Source: Chlorobiaceae bacterium (GTDB taxonomy: Bacteria > Bacteroidota > Chlorobiia > Chlorobiales > Chlorobiaceae). Taken from it: DNA of 64,000 nt. The stretch is from assembly GCA_013335405.1 (NCBI GenBank), contig JAAXVR010000007.1, forward strand, positions 27,555-91,554, given 5' to 3'. Both the position numbers and the translations under genes were made by a program. Of the stretch, positions 49,473-59,656 are shown piece after piece; position 1 is the first letter of the stretch; the number at the start of each line of letters is the position of its first letter. A model generated the notes under the pieces. The model saw only the letters and a list, made by a program, of their open reading frames with translations, did not search any database and was not told where the DNA came from.

Positions 49473-52127
49473 TTACGATTCCATTGATCCGTAGACCAGG
49501 GAAATGCGCCAGCCCGTAGAGATTACAGCTCCAAAGAACAGCAGCATGGGAATGGCGAGAGCGGCAGCGGGCGCAAGCCCCACGCCAACGAGCATGTCTT
49601 TTGTCGGGATTACCATCGAATGACCGACATATATCGGAAGCGAAAGGATACCGGTGATGCCCAGGATGCGGATGCTCGTGCGGCTGAACGGGCTCCTGAG
49701 TTTTTTCCTGATATGCATGAAGGCAGCCAGGATCATGAGGGTGATGCCAAAATAGACCTGTATTGCCCATACAGGAGCAACAACCATCGAGAACCATTCT
49801 TGCGCCGCTCCGCTGTCCAGTGAGCTGAGGATGCCAAAAAGGAAAAGCAGCAGGCCGGCGGTTGCATACCCTTTCTGCATACCGGAGGATTGAACATGCT
49901 GACGTAAATGGATTCCGCTTGCCACTCCAAGCATGACGGTCCCTGACATGGTAAAGTAATTATAATTAGCTTTCATCATAAGACGGACGACATCCAGCAC
50001 CCCTGTCGATTGCGTTTCAGGCAGCACTTGTTTGAAAAACATGCCAAGAGCGTAGAAAATCAATGAAGCGATGAAGGCGCCCGTAATTTTATCTCCGAAA
50101 GCTGAAAGTGCACGAAACCAGAGACGGATACTGCTGACAGCAAGAAAAAAGTAGAGCAGGACCGAATAGAACAGGACTGTCGGCAGAGGAGCGGCCAGGA
50201 CTTTCTGACCGGTCGAGAGTGTGGCGAAGTTTATTGCTGCGAGCAGCAGTATGCCGCCTGCGACCAGCTTGGAGGCAAACCTGATATTCTTGATGGCAAG
50301 TGCTGCGTTGTGTTCCAGCTGATGGAAAAAATAGAAGCCGACATTGAGACCGAACACGATCGCAAAACCCGGTGTTCCAAGACGATAGGCAGGATTCAGG
50401 AGTGTGTCCATACCGGAAAATATCTCCGGAAGTCGTTTCCATACGCCGGGAAGCCAGTGGATGGCAACCAGCCAGAGAACCATAAGCCCCCGGGTTGCAT
50501 TGATGGCATCGGAAGTATATGCCAGCCGATGCTGCTCAGTCGATGCGGTCTGTCCGTTTTCGACGGTCCTCTCTTTGCCGCCGCCTGTGATGTCGGCTAT
50601 GGTTTTTCCTTCAAAAAAAGCCTGGGCAGTTTTTCTGGGGATTCCGGCTTTTTCGAGCTTCAGCATCATTTTGAGAGACGAAAGCGAGTCGCCGCCAAGG
50701 TCGAAGAAACTTGTGTGGATGGACACAGGCCGGATGCCGAGGACATCCTCCCAGATTGCGACGATCCTGCGCTGTTCTTCGGTCAGGGAGCGATCATCTT
50801 CAAGTGCTGGAGATTCCATGTCCGAAGAAACGATCTGATTCTCGGCAGTAAAGCGTTCTGAAAGCAGCTTCCGCTGGATTTTGCCTGTTTCTGTTCTTGG
50901 AATAGTGTCGATTTCGATCACGTGCAACGCATCGCCGGCATGGACATTGAGTTTGGCGAGAATGGTCGACGAGGCTCTTCTTACGGCTTCACGTGTCTGC
51001 CCCGCCTCCTTTGCAAGTGCGATCAGCACCCCGTCACCGCGAAGGGCGTCGGGAACCCTGGTCACAGCTATTCCTGTCTCGATGTCGAGCGCTTTCAGCA
51101 GTTTCGCTTCAATCTGCTCGGGAAACAGCTTGATGCCGCTGCAGTTGATGACATCGTCTGCGCGCCCCCTGAAAAAAAGGAACCCGTTCTCAATGGCTCC
51201 AAGGTCCGTCGTCGTCAGCCAGCCATCGTCATCCACAATCGGCACGATCCCTTTTTCGCTGATCGTTCCTGTCGCGGTGTGGGGGCCCCTGATCTGTATC
51301 CTTGCATCGCCGGTCAACCGTATTTCAGTGTTTCCACAGGCTTTGCCTACGGACTCGAGCATAGGCCCTTCGGTTCTCGATATATCGAGCAGCGTCGAAC
51401 GGGATGCCTCGGTCAGTCCATAGTGCTGTACGATCCTTGCCCGGGGAAAGAGCGATTTCATCGCCTCCTTTTCCTGGCGCGACATGTACTGGCTTCCGAT
51501 TTCTATCCACCGCACATTATTTCCCGTGGTGCCGATCACTTCAGGATTGGCAAGCAGAATGCGCCATAATGAGGGGACCGCAGAGATCGCGTTGATCTCG
51601 CCTTTTTGAAGCATGGCGGAGATTTCGAACGGGTCGAATCCTTTCGGAGGAATGTAGGCCTCTCCCCCGATAGTCGAACAGGCCCTTACACGTCCAAATC
51701 CGAACGAGTAATACACAGGAACCCCAACATATTCTTTGATTGAGCTGTCGATTTCCATGATGCCGTTGAGGCGTTCGATGACATCGGCCAGAGCTCTGTG
51801 CGAAAGTGCTATGCCTTTTGGTTCGCCTTCAGTTCCTGAGGTGAAGGAGAGCTGGGCAATGGCGTCATCGGTTCGGAAGGTGTGTTTTTCGGTAAACCAG
51901 CCCGTGCCTGAAGTTGGTTCGACGATATCGGCGAAAATGAGGCCATTGAGGCGTTCGGCAAATTCACGGCTTTGCAGGGGAACGGCAATCACTCCTTTTG
52001 CATAGGCCCTGAACATTTCACTGACGAACCCGGTGCTGTTTGAAACGAGAATACCGAGGACCTCTGCTGGAGCTCCCGCGAGGATTCGGGATTGTTGTTC
52101 GGTGGTTGAGGTAATCATGTTCATCAT
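49473..52127 (-). CDS. Adenylation domain - carrier protein - membrane acyltransferase (acyltransferase_3-like) fusion
   Basis: LSFTSGTEGEPKGIALSHRAL, RADDVINCSGIKLFPEQIEAKLL; carrier site FFDLGGDSLSSLKMM; C-terminal about 330 aa with many TM segments. Confidence 0.83.
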   Translation of the reverse strand: MMNMITSTTEQQSRILAGAPAEVLGILVSNSTGFVSEMFRAYAKGVIAVPLQSREFAERLNGLIFADIVEPTSGTGWFTEKHTFRTDDAIAQLSFTSGTEGEPKGIALSHRALADVIERLNGIMEIDSSIKEYVGVPVYYSFGFGRVRACSTIGGEAYIPPKGFDPFEISAMLQKGEINAISAVPSLWRILLANPEVIGTTGNNVRWIEIGSQYMSRQEKEAMKSLFPRARIVQHYGLTEASRSTLLDISRTEGPMLESVGKACGNTEIRLTGDARIQIRGPHTATGTISEKGIVPIVDDDGWLTTTDLGAIENGFLFFRGRADDVINCSGIKLFPEQIEAKLLKALDIETGIAVTRVPDALRGDGVLIALAKEAGQTREAVRRASSTILAKLNVHAGDALHVIEIDTIPRTETGKIQRKLLSERFTAENQIVSSDMESPALEDDRSLTEEQRRIVAIWEDVLGIRPVSIHTSFFDLGGDSLSSLKMMLKLEKAGIPRKTAQAFFEGKTIADITGGGKERTVENGQTASTEQHRLAYTSDAINATRGLMVLWLVAIHWLPGVWKRLPEIFSGMDTLLNPAYRLGTPGFAIVFGLNVGFYFFHQLEHNAALAIKNIRFASKLVAGGILLLAAINFATLSTGQKVLAAPLPTVLFYSVLLYFFLAVSSIRLWFRALSAFGDKITGAFIASLIFYALGMFFKQVLPETQSTGVLDVVRLMMKANYNYFTMSGTVMLGVASGIHLRQHVQSSGMQKGYATAGLLLFLFGILSSLDSGAAQEWFSMVVAPVWAIQVYFGITLMILAAFMHIRKKLRSPFSRTSIRILGITGILSLPIYVGHSMVIPTKDMLVGVGLAPAAALAIPMLLFFGAVISTGWRISLVYGSMES

Positions 52128-52270
52128 CCGATCTGAAGCGTTACGGTGATTGATGGATTGAATACTCTGGCAAGGGTATTGCTTTTTGACAATGCCTGAC
52201 GATCATGACGGTAAAACGGATCATCCGCCGATTGCCCATCGTTCCCGCAAGGGCGGTGGAGTCCTTCCTG

Positions 52271-53068
52271 TCAACGTACTGCGGCAGGATCATGGATGTC
52301 GGCACTCTCTTCGGTATTGATCGGGACTTCGTGCTGCAGGATATTCCATACATCATGCCTGCGGGCAGAAGGAGTGGTGTCAACGATACGCATGCGCCTG
52401 CGGAAAGGGAACCGGGCCATCAGTGCGATCCTGTGGTTCATGATATCGGTAGTATAAAAATGCCAGCGGTCCGGCCGGGCATCAATTCCGTTCTCGACCC
52501 GAAGCCTGGGCTCTCCTGCAGCATCGTACAGAAACTCGATCTTCCCAAGCCCTGCATGCAGACCGATTCCGATTGCCTTGAGATACGCTTCTTTCAGAGT
52601 CCACAACGTCAGCGCTCGATCGGGTCTGAGGGAAGGAGCACAAGAAAAAAGATGTTGCATTTCTTTCCGGGAAAAACAAAGTTCCGCAACCTCCAGAACG
52701 TCAGCAGCCCGGCTCAATTGCTCGATGTCTACCCCGACAGGGCCTGAAAAACTGACAAGACAAACAGCGAGTCTGCTGGTATTGGACAGATTGAACTCAA
52801 GCCCGCATGATTGCGACAGAGAAGGCTTGCCGAACCGGTTGCTGCTGAAACGCAGTTCGTCGGGTTTCAGGGACAGATGCCTCGAAAGCGCGGTCCGAAG
52901 GAGATGTCGCGTTATCAGAAACTCATCGCGTCTTACGGCATCCGACAATTTTCCGTAACGAATTCTCTCGGCATCTGACAGAAGAGCCAGAACACATTCA
53001 GCTTCAGGCGGTGTCAATGGATGAACATTGGTGCACCAGAGGTAGAGTTCGTTGTCCCGGTTTTCCAT
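52271..53068 (-). CDS. Sfp-type 4'-phosphopantetheinyl transferase
   Basis: LEFNLSNTSRLAVCLVSFSGPVGVDIEQLSRAAD, LTLWTLKEAYLKAIGIGL. Confidence 0.9.
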   Translation of the reverse strand: MENRDNELYLWCTNVHPLTPPEAECVLALLSDAERIRYGKLSDAVRRDEFLITRHLLRTALSRHLSLKPDELRFSSNRFGKPSLSQSCGLEFNLSNTSRLAVCLVSFSGPVGVDIEQLSRAADVLEVAELCFSRKEMQHLFSCAPSLRPDRALTLWTLKEAYLKAIGIGLHAGLGKIEFLYDAAGEPRLRVENGIDARPDRWHFYTTDIMNHRIALMARFPFRRRMRIVDTTPSARRHDVWNILQHEVPINTEESADIHDPAAVR

Positions 53069-53307
53069 TCTGCGCTCAAACTGTAACTGTTTGATTCAAC
53101 TTTCCGCGGATGTTATCGCTCCCGCGGTTCCTTCTGCCGGGTCGTCAATCGTGATTCCTGTGGCTTGCCGGCCAGACAATCTCATACCCCTCTGCCATAC
53201 TGCTGTTCTGCTGCAGAACCTTAGAACACTCCCGAATGACTTAAAAACTAAGCTTCGCTGCGTTCATCAGCATCATTCTTTTATGGATATCATGCACAAA
53301 AACGCGA

Positions 53308-53337
53308 GGTTGCTGAACAGCAATGCTGCGTAGCAGC
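53308..53337. repeat. Two adjacent short hairpins
   Basis: GTTGCTGAACAGCAA and TGCTGCGTAGCAGCA in the intergenic region. Confidence 0.4.
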
Positions 53338-53392
53338 ACTTTGGGGATTACCGTTGTCAAATATAGAAAAAAAACATGAAGTGATTCCATAA

Positions 53393-53444
53393 CTGATTGT
53401 CTCAACAGGCAGTATCGATAGTTACTGCCTGTTGAGACAATCAG
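53393..53444. repeat. Perfect 22-bp inverted repeat (8-nt loop)
   Basis: CTGATTGTCTCAACAGGCAGTA - TCGATAGT - TACTGCCTGTTGAGACAATCAG. Confidence 0.9.
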
Positions 53445-53519
53445 CGGGGATGTCTGGTTGTTGCAGGTATCGTGATTCATCCCGAAGCTTTCCGTAGCCA
53501 GTTGTCCCTGAAACCGCCG

Positions 53520-55226
53520 TCACTGCTCGAAATACAGCGAGATACGGTGCCGTCCATCTCGAAAATCAGTTTCAACCCGGTCCGCATATTGTCGCACCAG
53601 GACCGCCGAAAGTTTCGCAATCGCATTTTCGTCTGACATAAGCTCTTCCGGCAAAGGATTTTTCACTTCCAGCATGAAGGACTTCCCTTCATAGCTGACA
53701 ATGACATCAAGACCGAAATCATTGAATGTCGCCCTGATTTCGATCTCGCCCTCGACAACGCTCACCAGCATGAGCGCCTCCATCAGCTCGTTAACACATG
53801 ACTGAACCCGATGGATCATGTGACGGCGCGCTCCCCAGGCAGCACCTTTGTCATCGAAAAAGCGCAGGACTTCAGGAATCAATGCGAGTTCGGGCTGAAT
53901 CCGGATCGATGCACGGGAAGACGTGCCTATGCTGAAAACATAATTCAGGACTACGGCACAAAGGGATGAAAGCGCAAATGGGGAACTGGCGATACTGTAT
54001 GCCCACATGGGCAATGTCATGATAACATCGGTGAATTGTATCGATGAAATGCCGACGATCACCGAACAGCCGATCATGAATATCCTTCTGATATCAAGCA
54101 ACCTCGACACGATCAGCTCGATACCTGACGTGATCAGAAAAGCCGAAGCGTAGATCATGACCGCTCCGGTGATAGGCCCCGGCATGTTTGACAGGAGTTT
54201 GGCCAGTGGAGAGATGAAAATCATCACGAGAAGCATAGCCGAGGTCCAGAGACCAACCTTGCGCGAAGTAGCCCCTGTTGCCGACGAAAGGGCGATGTGG
54301 GCTGATGAAATGCATGTCCCGATAGAACCGAGCAGACCGGAACACAGCGTACTGCAACCGTCAGCGAGAATCCCCCGGCTGATTCCGGTCATGTCCGGTC
54401 TGGCCAGATCGACCTCGTTTATTTTCTGGCAGGTTATCAGCCCCGCCATATTGTCAAGTGTCGCTACCATCGCAGTTACCAGAAAAGGAACCAGCAGCAC
54501 CCACTCGAACCGGAAAGCCGTCACGGAAATCACCGGCCACGCAACTATCCCTCCGGCAATCGCCTCCTTCAGTTCCCCGGCACCGATCAACCCCGTACCG
54601 ATTGCAGCCGCATATCCGCTCGCAAGACCAATGACCGCGGAATATAGACGAAGCTGATTTTTGGGCCAGATGCTCAGGGCAACCATAATTGAAAACGTAA
54701 TGAACGCAACCGAGATAACTACGGGATTCGGAAAAGAAGAGGTGTTCAGGCCGGTGAAACGGATGGCTCCGGGACCAGCGAGGGATACACCGAGCATCAG
54801 CACGGCGACCCCGCATACTTCAGCGGGAAAAAAAGGGCGGAGGTATCGAACGAAAGGGGCAAAAAACAGTGTAAACAATCCCGCTAAAACCGTCATTCCG
54901 GCAACCAGTTCCAAACCGCCTGCATGAACGGCGATTATCGAAACAGGAAGATAGAGCGGGCTGCTTATCTGCACGGCGAGATATCCGCTCCCCATTCCCT
55001 TCCGTCCCAGAGACTGCAGAAAGGTACCTGCAGCCATGGTCAGAATGGCAGCCGATACGATACCTTCTGTTTCCTGACGGGTGCCATGAGCTTCGGCAAC
55101 CACAATAAGGGGATAGACAATAAAAACGAGCGCCAGAACCGCATGCTGAAAGGCCAGCAGTATTGTCGTTTTCAATGGAGGACTTTCATCGACTCCATAA
55201 ATGATATTGGATGGTTTCCGGTGCAT
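53520..55226 (-). CDS. NCS2 (xanthine/uracil) family permease with C-terminal HATPase-like extension
   Basis: LVAGMTVLAGLFTLFFAPFVRYLRPFFPAEVCGVAVLMLGVSLAGPGA; FLVTAMVATLDNMAGL; C-terminal VQSCVNELMEALMLVSVVEGEIEIRATFNDFGLDVIVSYEG. Confidence 0.8.
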   Translation of the reverse strand: MHRKPSNIIYGVDESPPLKTTILLAFQHAVLALVFIVYPLIVVAEAHGTRQETEGIVSAAILTMAAGTFLQSLGRKGMGSGYLAVQISSPLYLPVSIIAVHAGGLELVAGMTVLAGLFTLFFAPFVRYLRPFFPAEVCGVAVLMLGVSLAGPGAIRFTGLNTSSFPNPVVISVAFITFSIMVALSIWPKNQLRLYSAVIGLASGYAAAIGTGLIGAGELKEAIAGGIVAWPVISVTAFRFEWVLLVPFLVTAMVATLDNMAGLITCQKINEVDLARPDMTGISRGILADGCSTLCSGLLGSIGTCISSAHIALSSATGATSRKVGLWTSAMLLVMIFISPLAKLLSNMPGPITGAVMIYASAFLITSGIELIVSRLLDIRRIFMIGCSVIVGISSIQFTDVIMTLPMWAYSIASSPFALSSLCAVVLNYVFSIGTSSRASIRIQPELALIPEVLRFFDDKGAAWGARRHMIHRVQSCVNELMEALMLVSVVEGEIEIRATFNDFGLDVIVSYEGKSFMLEVKNPLPEELMSDENAIAKLSAVLVRQYADRVETDFRDGRHRISLYFEQ

Positions 55227-55535
55227 CGGAATGCTGCTCCTGGGGTTCCTCTTTCAGGGAACTTGTTTATGGCCTGTGCCAGAATCTGGGGGACGGCTTG
55301 CCTCATAACAGGAATGACAGATAGATCTGTATCCGCAAAACGACAGTCATTCAGGTGTAAAATACCATTAAGCTGACACTTGTCAAGAATTGACCGGCTA
55401 TTTCCCACTGTTTCATTCCTCCGGTTTACCGGAAATCCCGGGGATACTGGTGCGGGGACGACTTGAATGACCTTTTGGACAATCGGGATACTCCTCGAAT
55501 CAGGACAAAGCATATCCGGTACTTCGGTCATCCTG

Positions 55536-56222
55536 TCATGTCAAACAGGACAAAAGACGAACGAACGAATCGATGACAAATGTGGGATTGAGAATGCGAA
55601 GTTCATCCTCCGAATTGATTCCGTAAGTCACCGCACAGGTATCAGCAGATGCACGCTGTCCCATCTCGATATCGTAAACGGTGTCACCCACAACGAGACA
55701 CTCCCCTGCATGAATATCAAGCGCCTCCATTGCGATGAGCACCATATCGGGAGCCGGCTTCGCCTGCTGTACATCCTGTGCACCGGCAATAAAGGAGAAC
55801 CACTCATAAATCCCGAGATGCCGCATCATATCGTAAAGCCCCTGCCTGCTCTTGTTCGAAGCGATAGCAAGCAGGTAATCCTCCCGCAACAAATTCAGTG
55901 TCTCCTTTACCCCCGGAAACAGAGATGTCGAATGGAATGCGACCTCGTTATAATGCGTTCTGTAGAGTTCAACCGCGCCGGCGGCCCGGTCTGGTTCAAG
56001 GCCGAGACCCATTTCAATCGTACGGATCAATGGCAAACCGATTCCCCGCCGGGCAGAGGAGCGGTCAACCCCCGACAGCCCCAAATCCCGCGCCACAAGA
56101 TTCAGGGTTTCCAGGATACTTGCCTCACTGTCGGCAAGAGTCCCGTCAAAATCAAAAACGAGAAGTCTGTATTTCATGCTCCCTTCATCGCAGTGACGGG
56201 ACAACGTCTCCTCGCCATACAA
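55536..56222 (-). CDS. HAD-family hydrolase, phosphoglycolate phosphatase-like
   Basis: LLVFDFDGTLADSEASILETLN, LAIASNKSRQGL, CLVVGDTVYDIEMGQRA. Confidence 0.92.
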   Translation of the reverse strand: MYGEETLSRHCDEGSMKYRLLVFDFDGTLADSEASILETLNLVARDLGLSGVDRSSARRGIGLPLIRTIEMGLGLEPDRAAGAVELYRTHYNEVAFHSTSLFPGVKETLNLLREDYLLAIASNKSRQGLYDMMRHLGIYEWFSFIAGAQDVQQAKPAPDMVLIAMEALDIHAGECLVVGDTVYDIEMGQRASADTCAVTYGINSEDELRILNPTFVIDSFVRLLSCLT

Positions 56223-56587
56223 TGCCGCGTATTATGTGTTATGTATTTATTATACACTTATCACTTCCAGTCCATGGTATCTGCCGAGTCTCCTCTGATT
56301 CCCTCAGACAACCGATGCTATTGACAAAAATAACTATCTGAATGCCCGGAACTGCAGATTCCCGGATGGTTTTGACAAGAGCATTACATCGTCGATCCAT
56401 CGTATTTGTTGCCGTGCTATTTCACTTACAAAATACCTTTTCCGGTATTTCGTTCCAGAGCACTCGTTCTTCCGTTATTGCTGCGGTTGACCAACAGGAG
56501 GTCATGGGATTATCTCTGTTATTTTCATGACACGATACGTATTTTAAACGATACCGGGTAAACAATTGCGTTAAGGAGCGAGCAGGG

Positions 56588-57448
56588 ATGAATACTGATA
56601 CGCTTGAATTCAGGCAGCTTGACCGTCAGCAGGTCGATACCCTTGTCGGTTGGGCACGGGAGGAAGGGTGGGATCCCGGCATTCACGATGCGGATATATT
56701 CCATTCGGTTTTCCCGGACGGTTTTTTCGGCTGTTTCCTCGATGACAGGTTTATCGGCGGCGGCTCTCTGGTGTCCTATCATGGCGAATACGGCTTCATG
56801 GGCTTTTTTATCGTCATGCCGGAGTACCGAAACGCCGGAATCGGCCGATTCCTCTGGTATAAACGACGGGACACGTTGCTCGCTTGCCTGAAGCAGGGAG
56901 CCGTCATCGGTATGGACGGTGTTGTGGCCATGCAGCCTTTCTACCGGCGCGGCGGATTCAAAATGGCCTACCGGGATGAGCGGCGGGTCCGCCTGGGTGC
57001 CGAATTTCCCCGCAATGATGCAATTTCCGGAATTGTCCGGGCCGATCTTGATGCGGTTGCAGCTTACGACCGGGAATGTTTCGGCTTCGACCGGCGCCCT
57101 TTCCTCGATCGCTGGCTCTTCGACAGCGAGGCCGCATCGTTCAGATACCTCGCTGAGGGAAATTTTGCCGGTTATGCCGTCCTCAGAAGGACCGGCAAAG
57201 GCTTCAAGATCGGCCCACTGTTTGCCGACTCCCTGAATATTGCCCGCGAACTCTACCGGGCTTGCCTTTCGACTGCTCCCGGGCGGAACGTCTATCTCGA
57301 TATTCCGATGAATAACATCGCAGCCGTCTCGCTGGCCGAGGAGTTCGGTGCAGCGTTCGTGTTCGAGTGTGCCCGGATGTACTGCGGACCGGAGCCGCTC
57401 CACCGGCGGGACAAGGTGTTCGGCATCACGACGTTCGAGCTTGGCTGA
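56588..57448 (+). CDS. GNAT N-acetyltransferase (YitH-like two-domain)
   Basis: FIVMPEYRNAGIGRFLWYKRRDTLL; MQPFYRRGGFKMAYRDERR. Confidence 0.85.
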   Translation: MNTDTLEFRQLDRQQVDTLVGWAREEGWDPGIHDADIFHSVFPDGFFGCFLDDRFIGGGSLVSYHGEYGFMGFFIVMPEYRNAGIGRFLWYKRRDTLLACLKQGAVIGMDGVVAMQPFYRRGGFKMAYRDERRVRLGAEFPRNDAISGIVRADLDAVAAYDRECFGFDRRPFLDRWLFDSEAASFRYLAEGNFAGYAVLRRTGKGFKIGPLFADSLNIARELYRACLSTAPGRNVYLDIPMNNIAAVSLAEEFGAAFVFECARMYCGPEPLHRRDKVFGITTFELG

Positions 57449-58362
57449 TGACTTCGCGGGACCTTGAGGGATATGGTGGCGACCCGCCCCATGCGCAATG
57501 GCCGGGCGAAGCTTGCGTGGCGGTCCAGTTCGTGCTCAATATCGAGGAGGGGGCCGAATCGTCCGTCCTGAACGGCGATGCCCGCTCGGAAAGCTATCTC
57601 CACGAGCTTTACGGCCGCCCTGCCCGCGAAGGAGAGCGGGACCTCAGCGTGGAAGGGATGTATGAATACGGTTCACGCGCCGGCGTCTGGCGTATTCTGG
57701 ACCTGTTCGGCGACCGCAACCTCCCCCTGACCGCTTTTGCCGCTGGCAGGGCTCTCGAACTGAACCCGGCCATAGGCCGGGCACTCGCTGCCGCCGGCCA
57801 CGAAATTGCCGGGCATGGCTATCGCTGGATGGACTATCGAGACATTCCGGAGGACGAGGAACGCCGCCACATCAGCACCACCATCGAGATCATCGAGCAG
57901 TTCTGCGACCGCCGCCCCGTCGGCTGGTACACCGGACGGGTCAGTCAGCATACCCGCCGGCTGCTTCGTGCGGAAGGGGGCTTCCTCTATAGTTCTGACG
58001 CTTACAACGACGACCTTCCCTACTGGCCAGCAGACGCCCCCGCTCACCTGGTTATCCCCTACTCGCTGGTCACCAACGATTTCCGTTACCTGCTACCAAA
58101 CGGCTTCGCCTGCGGCGACGACTTTTTCCGGCTTCTCAAGGATGCCTTCGATCAGCTCCGGAGCGAGGGTAGACGCCGTCCGAAGATGATGAGCGTCGGC
58201 CTGCATCCCCGAATCAGCGGTCACCCCGCCAGGGCACTGGCTCTGGCGCGTTTTCTTGATTACGTCATGGAGTGTGATGCGGTCTGGATCTGCCGTCGTG
58301 AGGAGATTGCCCGACACTGGCGCTCACGGTATCCGCCAGCCGTGGACTCGCCACCGGCATGA
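57448..58362 (+). CDS. Polysaccharide deacetylase family / PuuE-type allantoinase-like protein
   Basis: YEYGSRAGVWRILDLFGDRNLPLTAFAAGRALELNPAIGRALAAAGHEIAGHGYRWMDYRDI; GLHPRISGHPARALAL; ATG overlaps previous stop (TGATG). Confidence 0.82.
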   Translation: MTSRDLEGYGGDPPHAQWPGEACVAVQFVLNIEEGAESSVLNGDARSESYLHELYGRPAREGERDLSVEGMYEYGSRAGVWRILDLFGDRNLPLTAFAAGRALELNPAIGRALAAAGHEIAGHGYRWMDYRDIPEDEERRHISTTIEIIEQFCDRRPVGWYTGRVSQHTRRLLRAEGGFLYSSDAYNDDLPYWPADAPAHLVIPYSLVTNDFRYLLPNGFACGDDFFRLLKDAFDQLRSEGRRRPKMMSVGLHPRISGHPARALALARFLDYVMECDAVWICRREEIARHWRSRYPPAVDSPPA

Positions 58363-58677
58363 AGAACAACGGAATGATCATTTGCTCTTGAGCCTTGCAT
58401 TTGCTCACCATGCCATGGATATCTGGCAGCCCAGAAGACAAGCCGTCCTCAGAGCACGTGAGGCGAGTTGCCGTCCAGGAATTTCGTCGTTGCTATGAGC
58501 GGCTTTTCTCTGACATCCCGGAATAACGTGAATGGTTCCATTGCTTTCCAGCATCTCGCGTCGATACCCTGAAACGCTGACATATGCATCTTGTTCCAAA
58601 CTATTTATGTTTATTGTGTATTATTTTATCTGGTGTATCCTTCCTTATCTCTAAACCACGTATCAAGGAAGTTGTTA

Positions 58678-58986
58678 ATGACATCGATAAAGGAATCCAT
58701 CAAAACACTCAATCAGCACGGCACTCCTCCCGGATGCAGCCCGAAGCCAAAACCTGCCCTGACAACAAGGCAATTCGATAATCACCTTGCATGCAGTCCG
58801 AAACCGAAACCCAACACTACGGACAGCGTATACAGGGTTCTTTTCGGCAATCGCCTGAGACTGGCTCCACTTGAAACTACCAGGCGCACAGACAACAACC
58901 GGAACGTTATTCCGGAAACGCTGAAAGGATATGGAGTTCCGATGGCGAAACCTCTGGACGGGAAAAGAATGTCCGACTTTCTGTGA
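58678..58986 (+). CDS. Small hypothetical protein with duplicated CSPKPKP motif
   Basis: AAGGAAG Shine-Dalgarno-like 6 nt upstream of ATG; MTSIKESIKTLNQHGTPPGCSPKPKPALTTRQFDNHLACSPKPKPNTTD... Confidence 0.6.
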   Translation: MTSIKESIKTLNQHGTPPGCSPKPKPALTTRQFDNHLACSPKPKPNTTDSVYRVLFGNRLRLAPLETTRRTDNNRNVIPETLKGYGVPMAKPLDGKRMSDFL

Positions 58987-59134
58987 ACGAATTCCGGAAC
59001 GCTGGTCCCGTTCCGTGAATCCATACCCCCGGTCCCGTGCGTTGCGGTCCGTCGCTTTTCTATGCGGCGCCCGGTGCACGGTTCACCGATGCAGATACCC
59101 GATGAACAATGCGTAATTACAACTATAATCCGTC

Positions 59135-59431
59135 ATGGCTGTTCAAAATGAATCTCCGTATGTCGTTCATGTTTTCGTCTGTACCAACGATCGGGCCGGC
59201 GAACGAAAATCATGTGCAGACGATAACAGTCAGCTCATAAAAGCGACGATCAAGAAGGTTGTCGACGGGAAATCGTGGAAAGGAAACGTGAGGGTTTCGT
59301 CATCAGGCTGCATGGGACTTTGCGCTACGGGACCAAATGTGATGATCTACCCTCAGAAGGTATGGTTTTCCGGGGTATCGCCGGATGATGTCGAGAGCAT
59401 TGTCTCGGCTATTGAACGTTTCATCGCATGA
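59135..59431 (+). CDS. Thioredoxin-like (2Fe-2S) ferredoxin
   Basis: HVFVCTNDRAGERKSCADDN ... SSSGCMGLCATGPNVMIYPQKVWFSGVSPDDVESIV (four Cys ligand pattern). Confidence 0.9.
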   Translation: MAVQNESPYVVHVFVCTNDRAGERKSCADDNSQLIKATIKKVVDGKSWKGNVRVSSSGCMGLCATGPNVMIYPQKVWFSGVSPDDVESIVSAIERFIA

Positions 59432-59656
59432 ATGATTCCGGCAAGTTCAATGCATGAAACAAACCGTAAATCCATACCTCCTTGTTTTTAAAAAATAGCC
59501 GGATGCATCTTTCCTTTGAAAAAGGCAGGATTCGTCACACAAAACGGATGAAGAACCACATACCTTTATTTTTAAGTAATTATTAAGATTTTGACTTCTT
59601 GCACGACACCCCTTCCTCACCAGAATATATCTCCGGGTACGAATCAGTCGTTATCA

